A stretch of 7,153 bases of DNA, taken from positions 1 through 7,153 of the forward strand of contig JAJTHR010000182.1 in assembly GCA_021298935.1 (NCBI GenBank). The letters are read 5' to 3'. Both the position numbers and the translations under genes were made by a program. This document shows, one piece after another, positions 1 through 5,721 of the stretch (position 1 is its first letter; every line of letters begins with the position of its first letter). Origin of the DNA: Parachlamydia sp. GTDB taxonomy: Bacteria; Chlamydiota; Chlamydiia; Chlamydiales; Parachlamydiaceae. Below the pieces are notes generated by a model that worked only from the letters and a program-made list of their open reading frames with translations, made no database searches and had not been told where the DNA came from.

Positions 1-125
1 CCGACATAGGCATTGGATTTCTCAAATACTGGGACTAACTTTTCAATGAAATGAAGCGCCTCATCAAGAGTCTTATGCATTTTCCAATTTCCGATAATCG
101 TCACGGGCCGATGAACCGGTTCCAT
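1..125 (-). CDS. tpiA: Triosephosphate isomerase, N-terminal part (cut by window edge)
   Basis: Triosephosphate isomerase interconverts dihydroxyacetone phosphate and glyceraldehyde 3-phosphate in cytoplasmic glycolysis. Reading the minus strand from the ATG at 125-123 gives 41 codons that stay open to the window edge. Residues 10-16 are IIGNWKM, the first beta strand of the TIM barrel. It carries the substrate-binding Asn (N13) and catalytic Lys (K15), and is followed by a helix of the expected type (TLDEALHFIEKL). A good Shine-Dalgarno sequence, GAGGAG (plus-strand 135-140), lies 9 bases before the ATG and supports this start. The gene is divergent from xseA. I recall tpi next to xseA in Chlamydia as well, so the neighbourhood agrees. 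Only about one sixth of the protein is visible. The signature is distinctive, so the family call is secure. Confidence 0.93.
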   Translation of the reverse strand, partial: MEPVHRPVTIIGNWKMHKTLDEALHFIEKLVPVFEKSNAYV

Positions 126-151
126 AGTAAGAAGCTCCTCAAAAAATAAAA

Positions 152-180
152 ATCATAAAACAGAGATGGATGAAATACAA
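152..180 (-). promoter_or_regulatory. Candidate housekeeping promoter for tpiA
   Basis: On the minus strand, TTGTAT (plus-strand 175-180) and TATGAT (152-157) are separated by exactly 17 bases. The -10 matches the sigma-70/sigma-66 consensus at five of six positions and the -35 at only three. Transcription would start near 145, just upstream of the GAGGAG ribosome binding site, giving a very short leader. The call rests on motif matching alone. Confidence 0.4.
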
Positions 181-204
181 TCACAATTTCATCCAATTCT
201 TGAA

Positions 205-234
205 TATGATAGGATCGTTAAAAAAATTAAAGGA
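205..234 (+). promoter_or_regulatory. Possible -10 element (205-210) and ribosome binding site (231-234) of xseA
   Basis: TATGAT at 205-210 resembles a -10 box but has no recognisable -35 at 16-18 bases upstream. If it is used, transcripts would start near 217. That excludes the upstream in-frame ATG codons at 170 and 206 and leaves ATG 239 as the first start. AGGA at 231-234 lies 4 bases before ATG 239, a little close but usable. The ATGs at 170 and 206 have no convincing Shine-Dalgarno at a normal distance. The site therefore bears on start choice more than it proves a promoter. Confidence 0.28.
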
Positions 235-238
235 AAAC

Positions 239-1723
239 ATGCAATCCAACGATTCGCCCCCTTTATTAACAGTGACGCAACTCACGCAAGCGATTAAACT
301 CAACCTTGAGTCCATGTTCCCTTTCATCCATCTTCAGGGTGAAATCACCAATTTAAAATTGCAAACCTCAGGACATCTCTATTTTTCGCTCAAAGATGCT
401 AATGCTCAGATTTCAGCAGTTTTGTTTAAAAATGACGCGCTTATTTTAAAGCCCTTTCCAAAGCCGGGCGACCATGTAATGGTCAAAGGAGAAATTTCGG
501 TCTACCCGCCAAAGGGAAATTATCAATTGATCGTACGGGAACTTGCCTATTTAGGGATCGGTGAACTGCTTTTAAAGCTCGAACAACTGAAAATTAAGCT
601 GCATCAAAAGGGATGGTTCAAATCCACCCATAAAAAACCGCTCCCTCACTTACCCAAACGAATAGGCGTGGTAACAAGCCAGACAGGAGCGGTCATTCAG
701 GATATTTTGCATATTCTGAAAAGACGCTTTTCCGGTTTTCATTTAATTCTTAATCCCGTCAAAGTGCAAGGCGAGGGAGCCGCGCATGAGATCGCACAGG
801 CCATTGAGCAATTCAACAAGTATCAGCTGGCCGACGTTTTGATTGTCGGACGAGGAGGAGGCAGCCTAGAGGACCTTTGGGCCTTCAATGAAGAGTGTGT
901 CGCTGCCGCCATTTTCAATAGTTCAATCCCCATCATCAGCGCCGTCGGGCATGAGACAGACCATTGCATTGCCGATTATGTAGCGGATGTGCGAGCTCCG
1001 ACCCCTTCCGCTGCCGCCGAGATTGTCATTGCTGAAAAAAAACAGCAGCTGGATAAATTGCAATCGTTGCAAAAAAATATCAGGCAGCATGTGGTGCATC
1101 ATGTCTTGCAAAATCGACATCGGCTGGAGGGTTTAAAAAGGCATCCTTTGTTCACCCACCCCTTTTCTCTTTTAGAGGGAAGAATGCAGACAATGGATGA
1201 TTTTGGCGAAGAACTCGATGCCCTGTTTAGGCAGCGCCTTGATTACTTCCGCCATCGTTTGAAAAATGCCTCCTGCCAACTGGTCCTGTTGAAGCCGACA
1301 CAGCAACTTCTCCATTGGCGCAAACGGACTGCCGAGCTGGAGAAGAGTTTTGTACTGGCATTCAACGCACAAACTTCAAAAGCCCGCAAGCATTTGCAGC
1401 AGCTGAACGATAGTTTGCAGGCAAGATGGGCCCATCGACACCTTCAAAGACGCCACCTGCTCGATAGCTGCTGCAGCCGCGAAAGGCTGACCCAAATGAC
1501 CCTGGAAAAAATCCAACAAATGGGACAGAGAATCCAGCACATTCAGCAGGTTTTGCAGGCTGTCGATCCAAAAAACCTTTTAAAACAAGGCTACAGCATT
1601 TTATTTACAGAAAAAGGGCCTTTTGTTATAAATTCTATCTCTCAGCTTTCCAAAGGTCAGCAGGCAAAGCTTTTACTATCCGATGGGGAGGCTTTGATAA
1701 CCATTAAGGAAGTAATAACCTGA
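239..1723 (+). CDS. xseA: Exodeoxyribonuclease VII large subunit
   Basis: XseA is the catalytic subunit of exonuclease VII, a cytoplasmic nuclease that trims single-stranded DNA from both ends together with several XseB subunits. From ATG 239 it has 494 residues, against about 456 in E. coli. An N-terminal OB-fold (about residues 8-103) contains the typical IHLQGEITNLK and SGHLYFSLKD strands. The nuclease domain carries GVVTSQTGAVIQDIL (143-157), GRGGGSLEDLWAFNEE (204-219), the hallmark GHETD (237-241) and RAPTPSAAAE (252-261). A long helical, Gln-rich coiled-coil arm follows, then a small C-terminal domain starting with LLKQGYSI (447-454). The frame is open from ATG 170, but the family normally begins near PPLLTVTQL, so I use ATG 239, which has AGGA ahead of it. 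The last two codons and the TGA lie within the palindromic element at 1716-1856, so the native C terminus was probably four residues longer. First gene of the xseA-xseB-dxs-nadK cluster. Confidence 0.95.
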   Translation: MQSNDSPPLLTVTQLTQAIKLNLESMFPFIHLQGEITNLKLQTSGHLYFSLKDANAQISAVLFKNDALILKPFPKPGDHVMVKGEISVYPPKGNYQLIVRELAYLGIGELLLKLEQLKIKLHQKGWFKSTHKKPLPHLPKRIGVVTSQTGAVIQDILHILKRRFSGFHLILNPVKVQGEGAAHEIAQAIEQFNKYQLADVLIVGRGGGSLEDLWAFNEECVAAAIFNSSIPIISAVGHETDHCIADYVADVRAPTPSAAAEIVIAEKKQQLDKLQSLQKNIRQHVVHHVLQNRHRLEGLKRHPLFTHPFSLLEGRMQTMDDFGEELDALFRQRLDYFRHRLKNASCQLVLLKPTQQLLHWRKRTAELEKSFVLAFNAQTSKARKHLQQLNDSLQARWAHRHLQRRHLLDSCCSRERLTQMTLEKIQQMGQRIQHIQQVLQAVDPKNLLKQGYSILFTEKGPFVINSISQLSKGQQAKLLLSDGEALITIKEVIT

Positions 1724-1856
1724 GATTTGGGTTTATCTGCCTGAAAGTCGGGTAGATTGCGAGATAGCTGGAAAACATTTCATCGAAGATGAAATTTCTT
1801 TTCAGGTGGCCGCAAGATGCCTGAATTTCAGGCAGATAAACCTAAAACTCAGGTTA
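1716..1856. mobile_element. MITE-like 141-base palindromic insertion between xseA and xseB
   Basis: The outer arms 1716-1746 and 1826-1856 are inverted copies: 31 positions with 29 Watson-Crick pairs, one G-T wobble (1729/1843) and one A-A mismatch (1725/1847). Pairing continues inward in the same register at 1748-1754/1818-1824 and 1757-1761/1811-1815, and ends in a perfect apical hairpin 1777-1784/1788-1795 with loop GAA. The symmetry centre (1786) coincides with the apex. The ends are TAACCTGAG and CTCAGGTTA, so a TA dinucleotide occurs at each border, as expected for a TA target duplication. Deleting one TA plus the interior restores an ATGA stop/start overlap between xseA and xseB. There is no room for a transposase, so mobilisation would be in trans; IS630/Tc1-mariner enzymes duplicate TA, and neisserial Correia elements have a similar design. 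The alternative is a long regulatory RNA hairpin of non-mobile origin. No T-run follows it, so it is not a standard terminator. Confidence 0.72.
1804..1819 (+). promoter_or_regulatory. Alternative ribosome binding site and start codon for xseB inside the palindrome
   Basis: AGGTGG (1804-1809) stands 7 bases before an ATG (1817-1819) that is in frame with xseB, and is a better Shine-Dalgarno arrangement than anything before ATG 1868. Use of this start would add 17 residues, most of them encoded by the inserted element. Both signals lie in the descending arm of the hairpin, partly paired with 1748-1754 and 1757-1761, so they could be masked when the mRNA folds. Gene finders may choose this start. 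Confidence 0.4.
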
Positions 1857-1867
1857 ACCCCGTGGAA

Positions 1868-2116
1868 ATGACAAACCCTAATACAAACACCCCTAAGTTC
1901 GAAACCGCTCTACAGCGACTTGAAGAGATACTCGAACGGATGAATGGGGGGACAATCAGTCTGGAAGAATCCCTTAAACTTTATGAAGAAGCGGATCAGC
2001 TGTTGGCGCTTTGCAATAAGCAGTTGAATGAAGCGGAACAAAAGATCGAGATTTTAGTTAAAAACCGGAACGGTGAGCTCCTTCTTGGAAACGATGGCCA
2101 GCCCCTTGTGCAATAA
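1868..2116 (+). CDS. xseB: Exodeoxyribonuclease VII small subunit
   Basis: XseB is the small helical partner of XseA; several copies coat its coiled-coil arm to form active exonuclease VII in the cytoplasm. From ATG 1868 the protein has 82 residues, close to the roughly 80 of E. coli. The XseB family pattern is clear: [18 protein letters not shown] (11-28), the short turn [17 protein letters not shown] (29-45), then a helix with [14 protein letters not shown] (53-66). I prefer ATG 1868 because it gives the family length and because, without the inserted element, this ATG overlaps the xseA stop as ATGA. The open frame extends to ATG 1817, which has a better Shine-Dalgarno, so the true start is uncertain by 17 codons. 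The 5' end lies just after the palindromic element, and dxs begins 9 bases after the TAA. Confidence 0.92.
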   Translation: MTNPNTNTPKFETALQRLEEILERMNGGTISLEESLKLYEEADQLLALCNKQLNEAEQKIEILVKNRNGELLLGNDGQPLVQ

Positions 2117-2125
2117 AGGAATTCA

Positions 2126-4036
2126 ATGACCCATCCCCTTCTTTCCCAGATCACTTCTCCGGAAGATGTAAAAACCTTGACTCTTCCCGAGCTGGATCAA
2201 TTGGCAAGCGAGATCCGATCCAGGATCATTGAAGTGATGTCAAAGAATGGCGGACACCTGGCTTCAAACTTAGGAGTGGTCGAGCTTAGCATCGCTATGC
2301 ACAAAGTTTTCAACTCCCCTGAAGATAAATTCATTTGGGATGTCAGCCATCAAACATATGTCCATAAGCTCCTCACCGGCAGAAATTCCCGTTTTCAGGA
2401 CATTCGACAGTACAAGGGATTATGCGGCTTTAGCTATCCAAAAGAATCTCCCCACGATCATTTTCAAGCAGGCCACGCAGGCACAGCTCTTTCTCTAGCG
2501 CTTGGGGTCGCTAAAAACAGGGATCTCACAAAGAGGCAGGAATACATTATTCCCATCATCGGAGACGCCACGCTGACATGCGGCCTTACACTGGAAGCTC
2601 TTAACAATATTTCAAGGGATTTAAAAAAATTCATAGTCATTTTAAATGACAATGCCATGTCCATTTCAAAGAATGTGGGCGCCATCACCCGCATCCTGAG
2701 CCGTCTGCTCAGCAATCCCACGACCACAAAAATTCATCAGGAAATAGACGGCTTTTTTTCCAAAATACCAAGCTATGGACCTATACTCACCCAGCAAGGG
2801 CACCGAATTGCGGAATCACTAAAAAACTTAGTCAGTCCGGCTGCCTATTTTGAACAATACGGGTTGTCTTACATCGGACCCATTGACGGGCATGATGTGA
2901 AAAGGTTGATCGATGTTCTAGAAGGGGTCAAAGACTCTGCCTGGCCGGTTGTCATCCATGTCCTGACGCGCAAAGGGGAAGGAATGGACGCAGCCATCCA
3001 AAATCCTGTGTGCTACCATGGAGCCAAGCCATTCAGCAAAGACACAGGTAAATTTCTCCCCACCACCGCCACCCAGCCCACTTTTCCTAAAATATTTGGC
3101 AGCCACTTACTCAAAATGGCGGAAAAAGACCCTAGCGTCGTGGCTATTACTCCCGCCATGTCCGCTGGTTCCTGCCTCGATGGTTTTATGCAAGCCTTTC
3201 CTGAAAGATGCATCGATGTAGGAATAGCCGAGTCGCACGCCGTCACACTTGCCGGAGGAATTGCCTTTGGAGGCAAAATGAAAGTCTTCGCTTCCATTTA
3301 CGCGACGTTTTTACAAAGAGCTTTTGACAATGTCTTCCATGATGTCTGCTTGCAGGAGCTTCCTGTCGTCTTTGCGATTGACCGGGCAGGCATCTCAGGT
3401 CCCGACGGGTCTACCCATCATGGCATTTATGACATCTCCTTTTTAAATGCGATGCCCAACATGGTGATCACTCAGCCAAGAAACGGACACATTTTAAAAG
3501 AATTAATGGAATCGGCATTTCATTGGAGGAGGCCGACGGCCATCCGCTATCCCAATTTGCCGACTGAAGAACCAAACGAGCCGATAAGAATGCGGGAGTT
3601 GGGAAAAGGAGACCTCTTAAAGGAAGGCGATGATGTATTAATTATTGCCCTTGGCCATCATTGCACGACAGCTTTAAAGACCAGCTCTCTTTTAGCCGAA
3701 GAAGGAATCCAGGCCGCTGTTTTGGATCCTATTTTTATCAAACCCCTGGATGAAGAGCTTCTTTACAGCCTTCTTAGTACTCATACTAAAATTGTGACGA
3801 TTGAGGAACATTCCTTGAATTCAGGGATGGGTGCCATTCTCAATCATTTTTTAATGCGCAATGGTTTTTCCTCTGTCCAGGTCCTCAATTTTGGCATACC
3901 TGAAACTTTTATTGATCATGGAAGCAATCAGGATTTGCTGAATGAAATCGGCCTTACACCTGATAAAATCGTCAAACAAATAGTTGCTCATTTTGATTTT
4001 AAGAAGGCTCCTTTATTACTTAATTCGAAAAGCTAA
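2126..4036 (+). CDS. dxs: 1-deoxy-D-xylulose-5-phosphate synthase
   Basis: DXS condenses pyruvate and glyceraldehyde 3-phosphate, with thiamine diphosphate and Mg2+, into 1-deoxyxylulose 5-phosphate. This is the entry step of the MEP isoprenoid pathway and acts in the cytoplasm. The 636 residues are a normal family length. Domain I contains [13 protein letters not shown] (42-54), [13 protein letters not shown] (74-86), [11 protein letters not shown] (117-127) and the thiamine-binding stretch from GDA (146-148) to NDNAMSIS (174-181). Domain II has the catalytic Glu in IAESHAVT (367-374), then [27 protein letters not shown] (416-428) and HHGIYD (431-436). Domain III is the transketolase C-terminal fold ([21 protein letters not shown]). 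GDA instead of GDG and the HHG motif match what I recall of chlamydial DXS. The start is set by AAAGGA (2115-2120), 5 bases before the ATG and overlapping the xseB stop. Cotranscription with xseB and nadK is likely. Confidence 0.97.
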   Translation: MTHPLLSQITSPEDVKTLTLPELDQLASEIRSRIIEVMSKNGGHLASNLGVVELSIAMHKVFNSPEDKFIWDVSHQTYVHKLLTGRNSRFQDIRQYKGLCGFSYPKESPHDHFQAGHAGTALSLALGVAKNRDLTKRQEYIIPIIGDATLTCGLTLEALNNISRDLKKFIVILNDNAMSISKNVGAITRILSRLLSNPTTTKIHQEIDGFFSKIPSYGPILTQQGHRIAESLKNLVSPAAYFEQYGLSYIGPIDGHDVKRLIDVLEGVKDSAWPVVIHVLTRKGEGMDAAIQNPVCYHGAKPFSKDTGKFLPTTATQPTFPKIFGSHLLKMAEKDPSVVAITPAMSAGSCLDGFMQAFPERCIDVGIAESHAVTLAGGIAFGGKMKVFASIYATFLQRAFDNVFHDVCLQELPVVFAIDRAGISGPDGSTHHGIYDISFLNAMPNMVITQPRNGHILKELMESAFHWRRPTAIRYPNLPTEEPNEPIRMRELGKGDLLKEGDDVLIIALGHHCTTALKTSSLLAEEGIQAAVLDPIFIKPLDEELLYSLLSTHTKIVTIEEHSLNSGMGAILNHFLMRNGFSSVQVLNFGIPETFIDHGSNQDLLNEIGLTPDKIVKQIVAHFDFKKAPLLLNSKS

Positions 4037-4042
4037 TTTTTT

Positions 4043-4894
4043 ATGATCATCGCTCTGTTCCCGAATGAAAGAAAGGATTCTTCCTTAAAAATCGCCGCTG
4101 AAATTTCAAAGTTTTTGCAATCAAAAAATATCACTATTGTGGCGGAAGATAAGCATGCAGAGACACTGAATGCCCTCTATTTATCAAATGTCGATCCAAG
4201 CGGCATTGATTTTAGAATTTCCCTAGGTGGAGATGGCACCATCCTCCGTTTAGTCCATCGCCATCCCGATCTGCAAGCCCCCTTGCTTGGCATCAACCTT
4301 GGCAGCCTCGGATTTCTTGCCGACATTCCCTACGATGACATTTATGCGAGCTTAAGTGATTTAATTGAGGGACGCTATATAATACAGGAGAGAATGATGA
4401 TGGAAGGGGTCGCTCCCTCCGACAATCACTGCTTTGCAGTCAATGAAATTGTCATTCACCGGGCGCAAAACCCGTGCCTAATCGATTTGGCCGTCCATGT
4501 GGACGGACGCTATCTGAACACTTTTTCCGCAGACGGCCTCATCATCTCCACCCCGGGAGGATCAACTGCTTATTCATTGGCAGCAGGTGGACCGATTCTT
4601 ACGCCTGAAATGAGGGCTTTCGTCCTCACCCCCATTTGCCCCCATACAATTTCTAACCGCCCGCTTGTCATGATGCCTGACCATTCGATTGAGATCACCT
4701 ATCTCAATCATTACTTGCCAGTTGAGGTGTCAGCGGATGGCACTCCGCATTCCACTTTGGAAGCGGAAAAGAGCTATAAAATCATCCCGTCAACAAAAAC
4801 ATTTCCCTTGGTTGCCCTTCATCGCCATGATTATTTCTCCACATTAAGGGAAAAGCTTGGCTGGCATGGCCGGCTAAAAAATCTTAAAACCTAG
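4043..4894 (+). CDS. nadK: NAD kinase
   Basis: NAD kinase phosphorylates NAD+ with ATP or polyphosphate to give NADP+, the only route to NADP(H), in the cytoplasm. The 283 residues fit the family. The defining GGDGT motif is at 62-66, with the catalytic-site Asp at 64, in a strand-turn context (RISLGGDGTILRLVH). It is followed by GINLGSLGFLAD (83-94), the NAD-binding NE pair (134-135) in FAVNEIVIHR, and the glycine-rich GLIISTPGGSTAYSLAAGGP (165-184). The C-terminal half is the expected beta-rich domain (ISNRPLVM, VEVSADG). The gene starts 6 bases after dxs with no visible Shine-Dalgarno (the spacer is T-rich), so translation probably depends on ribosomes finishing dxs. I see no terminator with a T-run after the TAG. 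NADPH made through this enzyme is used by the MEP pathway step after DXS, but the pairing may simply be operon packing. Confidence 0.96.
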   Translation: MIIALFPNERKDSSLKIAAEISKFLQSKNITIVAEDKHAETLNALYLSNVDPSGIDFRISLGGDGTILRLVHRHPDLQAPLLGINLGSLGFLADIPYDDIYASLSDLIEGRYIIQERMMMEGVAPSDNHCFAVNEIVIHRAQNPCLIDLAVHVDGRYLNTFSADGLIISTPGGSTAYSLAAGGPILTPEMRAFVLTPICPHTISNRPLVMMPDHSIEITYLNHYLPVEVSADGTPHSTLEAEKSYKIIPSTKTFPLVALHRHDYFSTLREKLGWHGRLKNLKT

Positions 4895-5310
4895 TCCTTT
4901 CCCTTTGCACACAAACGGGGATCCTCTTTTCAAAAAAAAATCATAATGCAATAAATTTTAATAGCTTAAGCATTCCACTCCAAAGAACAAACATAAAGTT
5001 TTAAAAATCTTCTGGCAGAATTATTACCAAAGCGCGTATGTAAGGGAGTTAACCTTTTTTAGAAAACGACTCCCGATCAACATGTGCTGCATGAAGTGAA
5101 CAGTCGGTCTCCAGAAGAGGTGCTTGGTTTGTTTGGTTAAGTGCTAAAAGAAAGAGTGCTTGAAAGCTAAAATGGCTTACATAGTAATGTTAGCCATCAT
5201 TACTTAAGACCTTCACGCATTCGCATTTAAGGCACGCGAGCTATGAACTCAAGTGATTTGCAAGCGGAAATAACAAAAGAATCCTTTAAACTCAACTTTA
5301 GGAGTTAATT
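4895..5310. other. 416-base intergenic region between nadK and omcA
   Basis: I recognise no protein or tRNA gene here. The first part (to about 4990) is A/T-rich with an A-run at 4932-4940 and no clear hairpin plus T-run. Further along are a 6-bp inverted pair GGGAGT/ACTCCC (5044-5049/5069-5074) around a T-rich loop, three short copies of GTGCT(TG) at 5120-5126, 5141-5145 and 5156-5162, and the hairpin/promoter candidate at 5160-5204. The last 20 bases carry the omcA ribosome binding site. Its length suggests a regulated leader or upstream control region for omcA; a small RNA gene cannot be excluded by eye. Confidence 0.6.
5160..5204 (+). promoter_or_regulatory. Candidate omcA promoter overlapping two competing hairpins
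   Basis: TTGAAA (5160-5165) and TAGTAA (5182-5187) are 16 bases apart and resemble a sigma-70-type promoter. The -10 overlaps an 11-bp inverted repeat with one T-T mismatch (5172-5182/5187-5197, loop AGTA). The bases AGTAATG (5183-5189) can instead pair perfectly with CATTACT (5198-5204), so the two stems exclude each other. The element could be an operator palindrome, or a switchable RNA structure if transcription starts further upstream. It lies about 110-150 bases before omcA. No closer promoter convinced me. Confidence 0.3.
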
Positions 5311-5508
5311 ATGAAAAAGTTTATTAGCTTCAGCTTTATGGCAGCTGTTCTTCTTTCAATGACAAGCTGCTGCTGCGATCGTGATCCTTGCTGTGATCCA
5401 TGTCCTCCAAGACCTCGTTGCTGCGAACCAAGACCATGCTGCCCAAAACCAGTATGCTGTCCTCCACGCTCCGAGCCTAAGTATTACGACAACGATTGCT
5501 GCTACTAG
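5311..5508 (+). CDS. omcA: Small cysteine-rich outer membrane lipoprotein, OmcA-like
   Basis: In Chlamydia, OmcA is a small lipoprotein of the outer envelope that is disulfide cross-linked with OmcB and the major outer membrane protein in the infectious form. This 65-residue protein has a basic start (MKK), a hydrophobic core (FISFSFMAAVLLS) and a lipoprotein-type junction MTS-C20, so the mature part would be 46 residues starting at a lipidated Cys. The -3 residue is Met rather than the usual Leu. The mature part holds 14 Cys and 12 Pro, mostly as CC pairs separated by Pro/Arg (CCEPRPCCPKPVCCPP), and ends in DCCY. AGGAG (5300-5304), 6 bases before the ATG, supports the start. The call rests on size, signal type, Cys content and position directly before omcB. 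Sequence is too low in complexity for a firm homology claim, and Chlamydia OmcA is somewhat longer (about 88 residues). Confidence 0.85.
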   Translation: MKKFISFSFMAAVLLSMTSCCCDRDPCCDPCPPRPRCCEPRPCCPKPVCCPPRSEPKYYDNDCCY

Positions 5509-5515
5509 AATGCAA

Positions 5516-5571
5516 TTTCATGCATTAAGCATGAAAAAGACTTAAGCAGGGAAGCTTTCTTCTCTGCTTAA
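5516..5571 (+). terminator. Tandem hairpins after omcA, possible attenuator or antisense terminator
   Basis: Two hairpins follow the omcA stop. The first is a perfect 8-bp stem TTTCATGC/GCATGAAA (5516-5523/5529-5536, loop ATTAA). The second is a 13-bp stem with one G-T wobble (5542-5554/5559-5571, loop CTTT), whose outer part is TTAAGCAG/CTGCTTAA. On the plus strand the second stem is followed by AATATTGC, not a T-run, so it is not a textbook terminator for omcA; a role in 3'-end protection or partial readthrough to omcB is plausible. On the minus strand it is followed by GTCTTTTTC, which fits an intrinsic terminator of antisense transcription. Confidence 0.42.
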
Positions 5572-5600
5572 AATATTGCACAAAGGAGATTTTGTAGCGT

Positions 5601-5623
5601 TGATAAGCAAAAAAAACTTATCA
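5601..5623. promoter_or_regulatory. Palindrome TGATAAG-N9-CTTATCA upstream of omcB
   Basis: A perfect 7-base inverted repeat with an almost pure-A 9-base spacer lies about 100 bases before the omcB ATG. Its form suits a dimeric repressor or activator site, or a weak RNA hairpin. No regulator can be named from the sequence. Confidence 0.3.
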
Positions 5624-5662
5624 CTGGCACAAAAAACCCTTTAACTTTAGTGAAACGTTAAA

Positions 5663-5694
5663 TTGAAAGCAACCGTACTGAAAATCTTTATACA
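5663..5694 (+). promoter_or_regulatory. Weak candidate promoter for omcB
   Basis: TTGAAA (5663-5668) is followed after 18-20 bases by TTTATA/TATACA (5687-5694). The -35 is fair, but the -10 is poor or too far away depending on the register. The same octamer TTGAAAGC is found at 5160-5167 upstream of omcA. If used, transcription would begin around 5700 and leave a short leader with AAGGAG (5709-5714). omcB may instead be read only through from omcA. Confidence 0.25.
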
Positions 5695-5721
5695 ACCAGA
5701 CCTTAACCAAGGAGTCGTTTA

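Noticed and set aside
170..238. ATG 170 as the xseA start, giving 23 extra N-terminal residues
   Set aside because: The extra residues lie outside the XseA family domain and there is no good ribosome binding site before 170. A -10-like box at 205-210 would start transcription after it, and ATG 239 has AGGA ahead of it.
1716..1856. The palindrome as a simple intrinsic terminator between xseA and xseB
   Set aside because: No T-run follows the 3' arm, the stem is far longer than usual terminators, and terminating inside this subunit pair would make little sense. The TA borders and the restored overlap favour insertion.
3013..3297. Minus-strand and alternative plus-strand frames inside dxs (about 60-95 codons)
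   Set aside because: They overlap well-conserved DXS sequence and show no family signature or ribosome binding site.
4857..4877. GC-rich hairpin GCTGGC-ATG-GCCGGC near the end of nadK as a terminator
   Set aside because: It lies within the coding sequence, has a three-base loop, and is followed by A residues rather than T residues.
5044..5074. GGGAGT/ACTCCC hairpin as a terminator of the nadK operon
   Set aside because: The stem has only 6 bp, with a 19-base loop, and is followed by GATCAACATG rather than a T-run. It is also 150 bases after the nadK stop.
5082..5099. Mini-frame MCCMK with two adjacent Cys codons upstream of omcA, suggesting a cysteine-sensing leader peptide
   Set aside because: It has no Shine-Dalgarno, is only five codons long, and lies about 70 bases before the nearest alternative hairpins, so a random occurrence is more likely.
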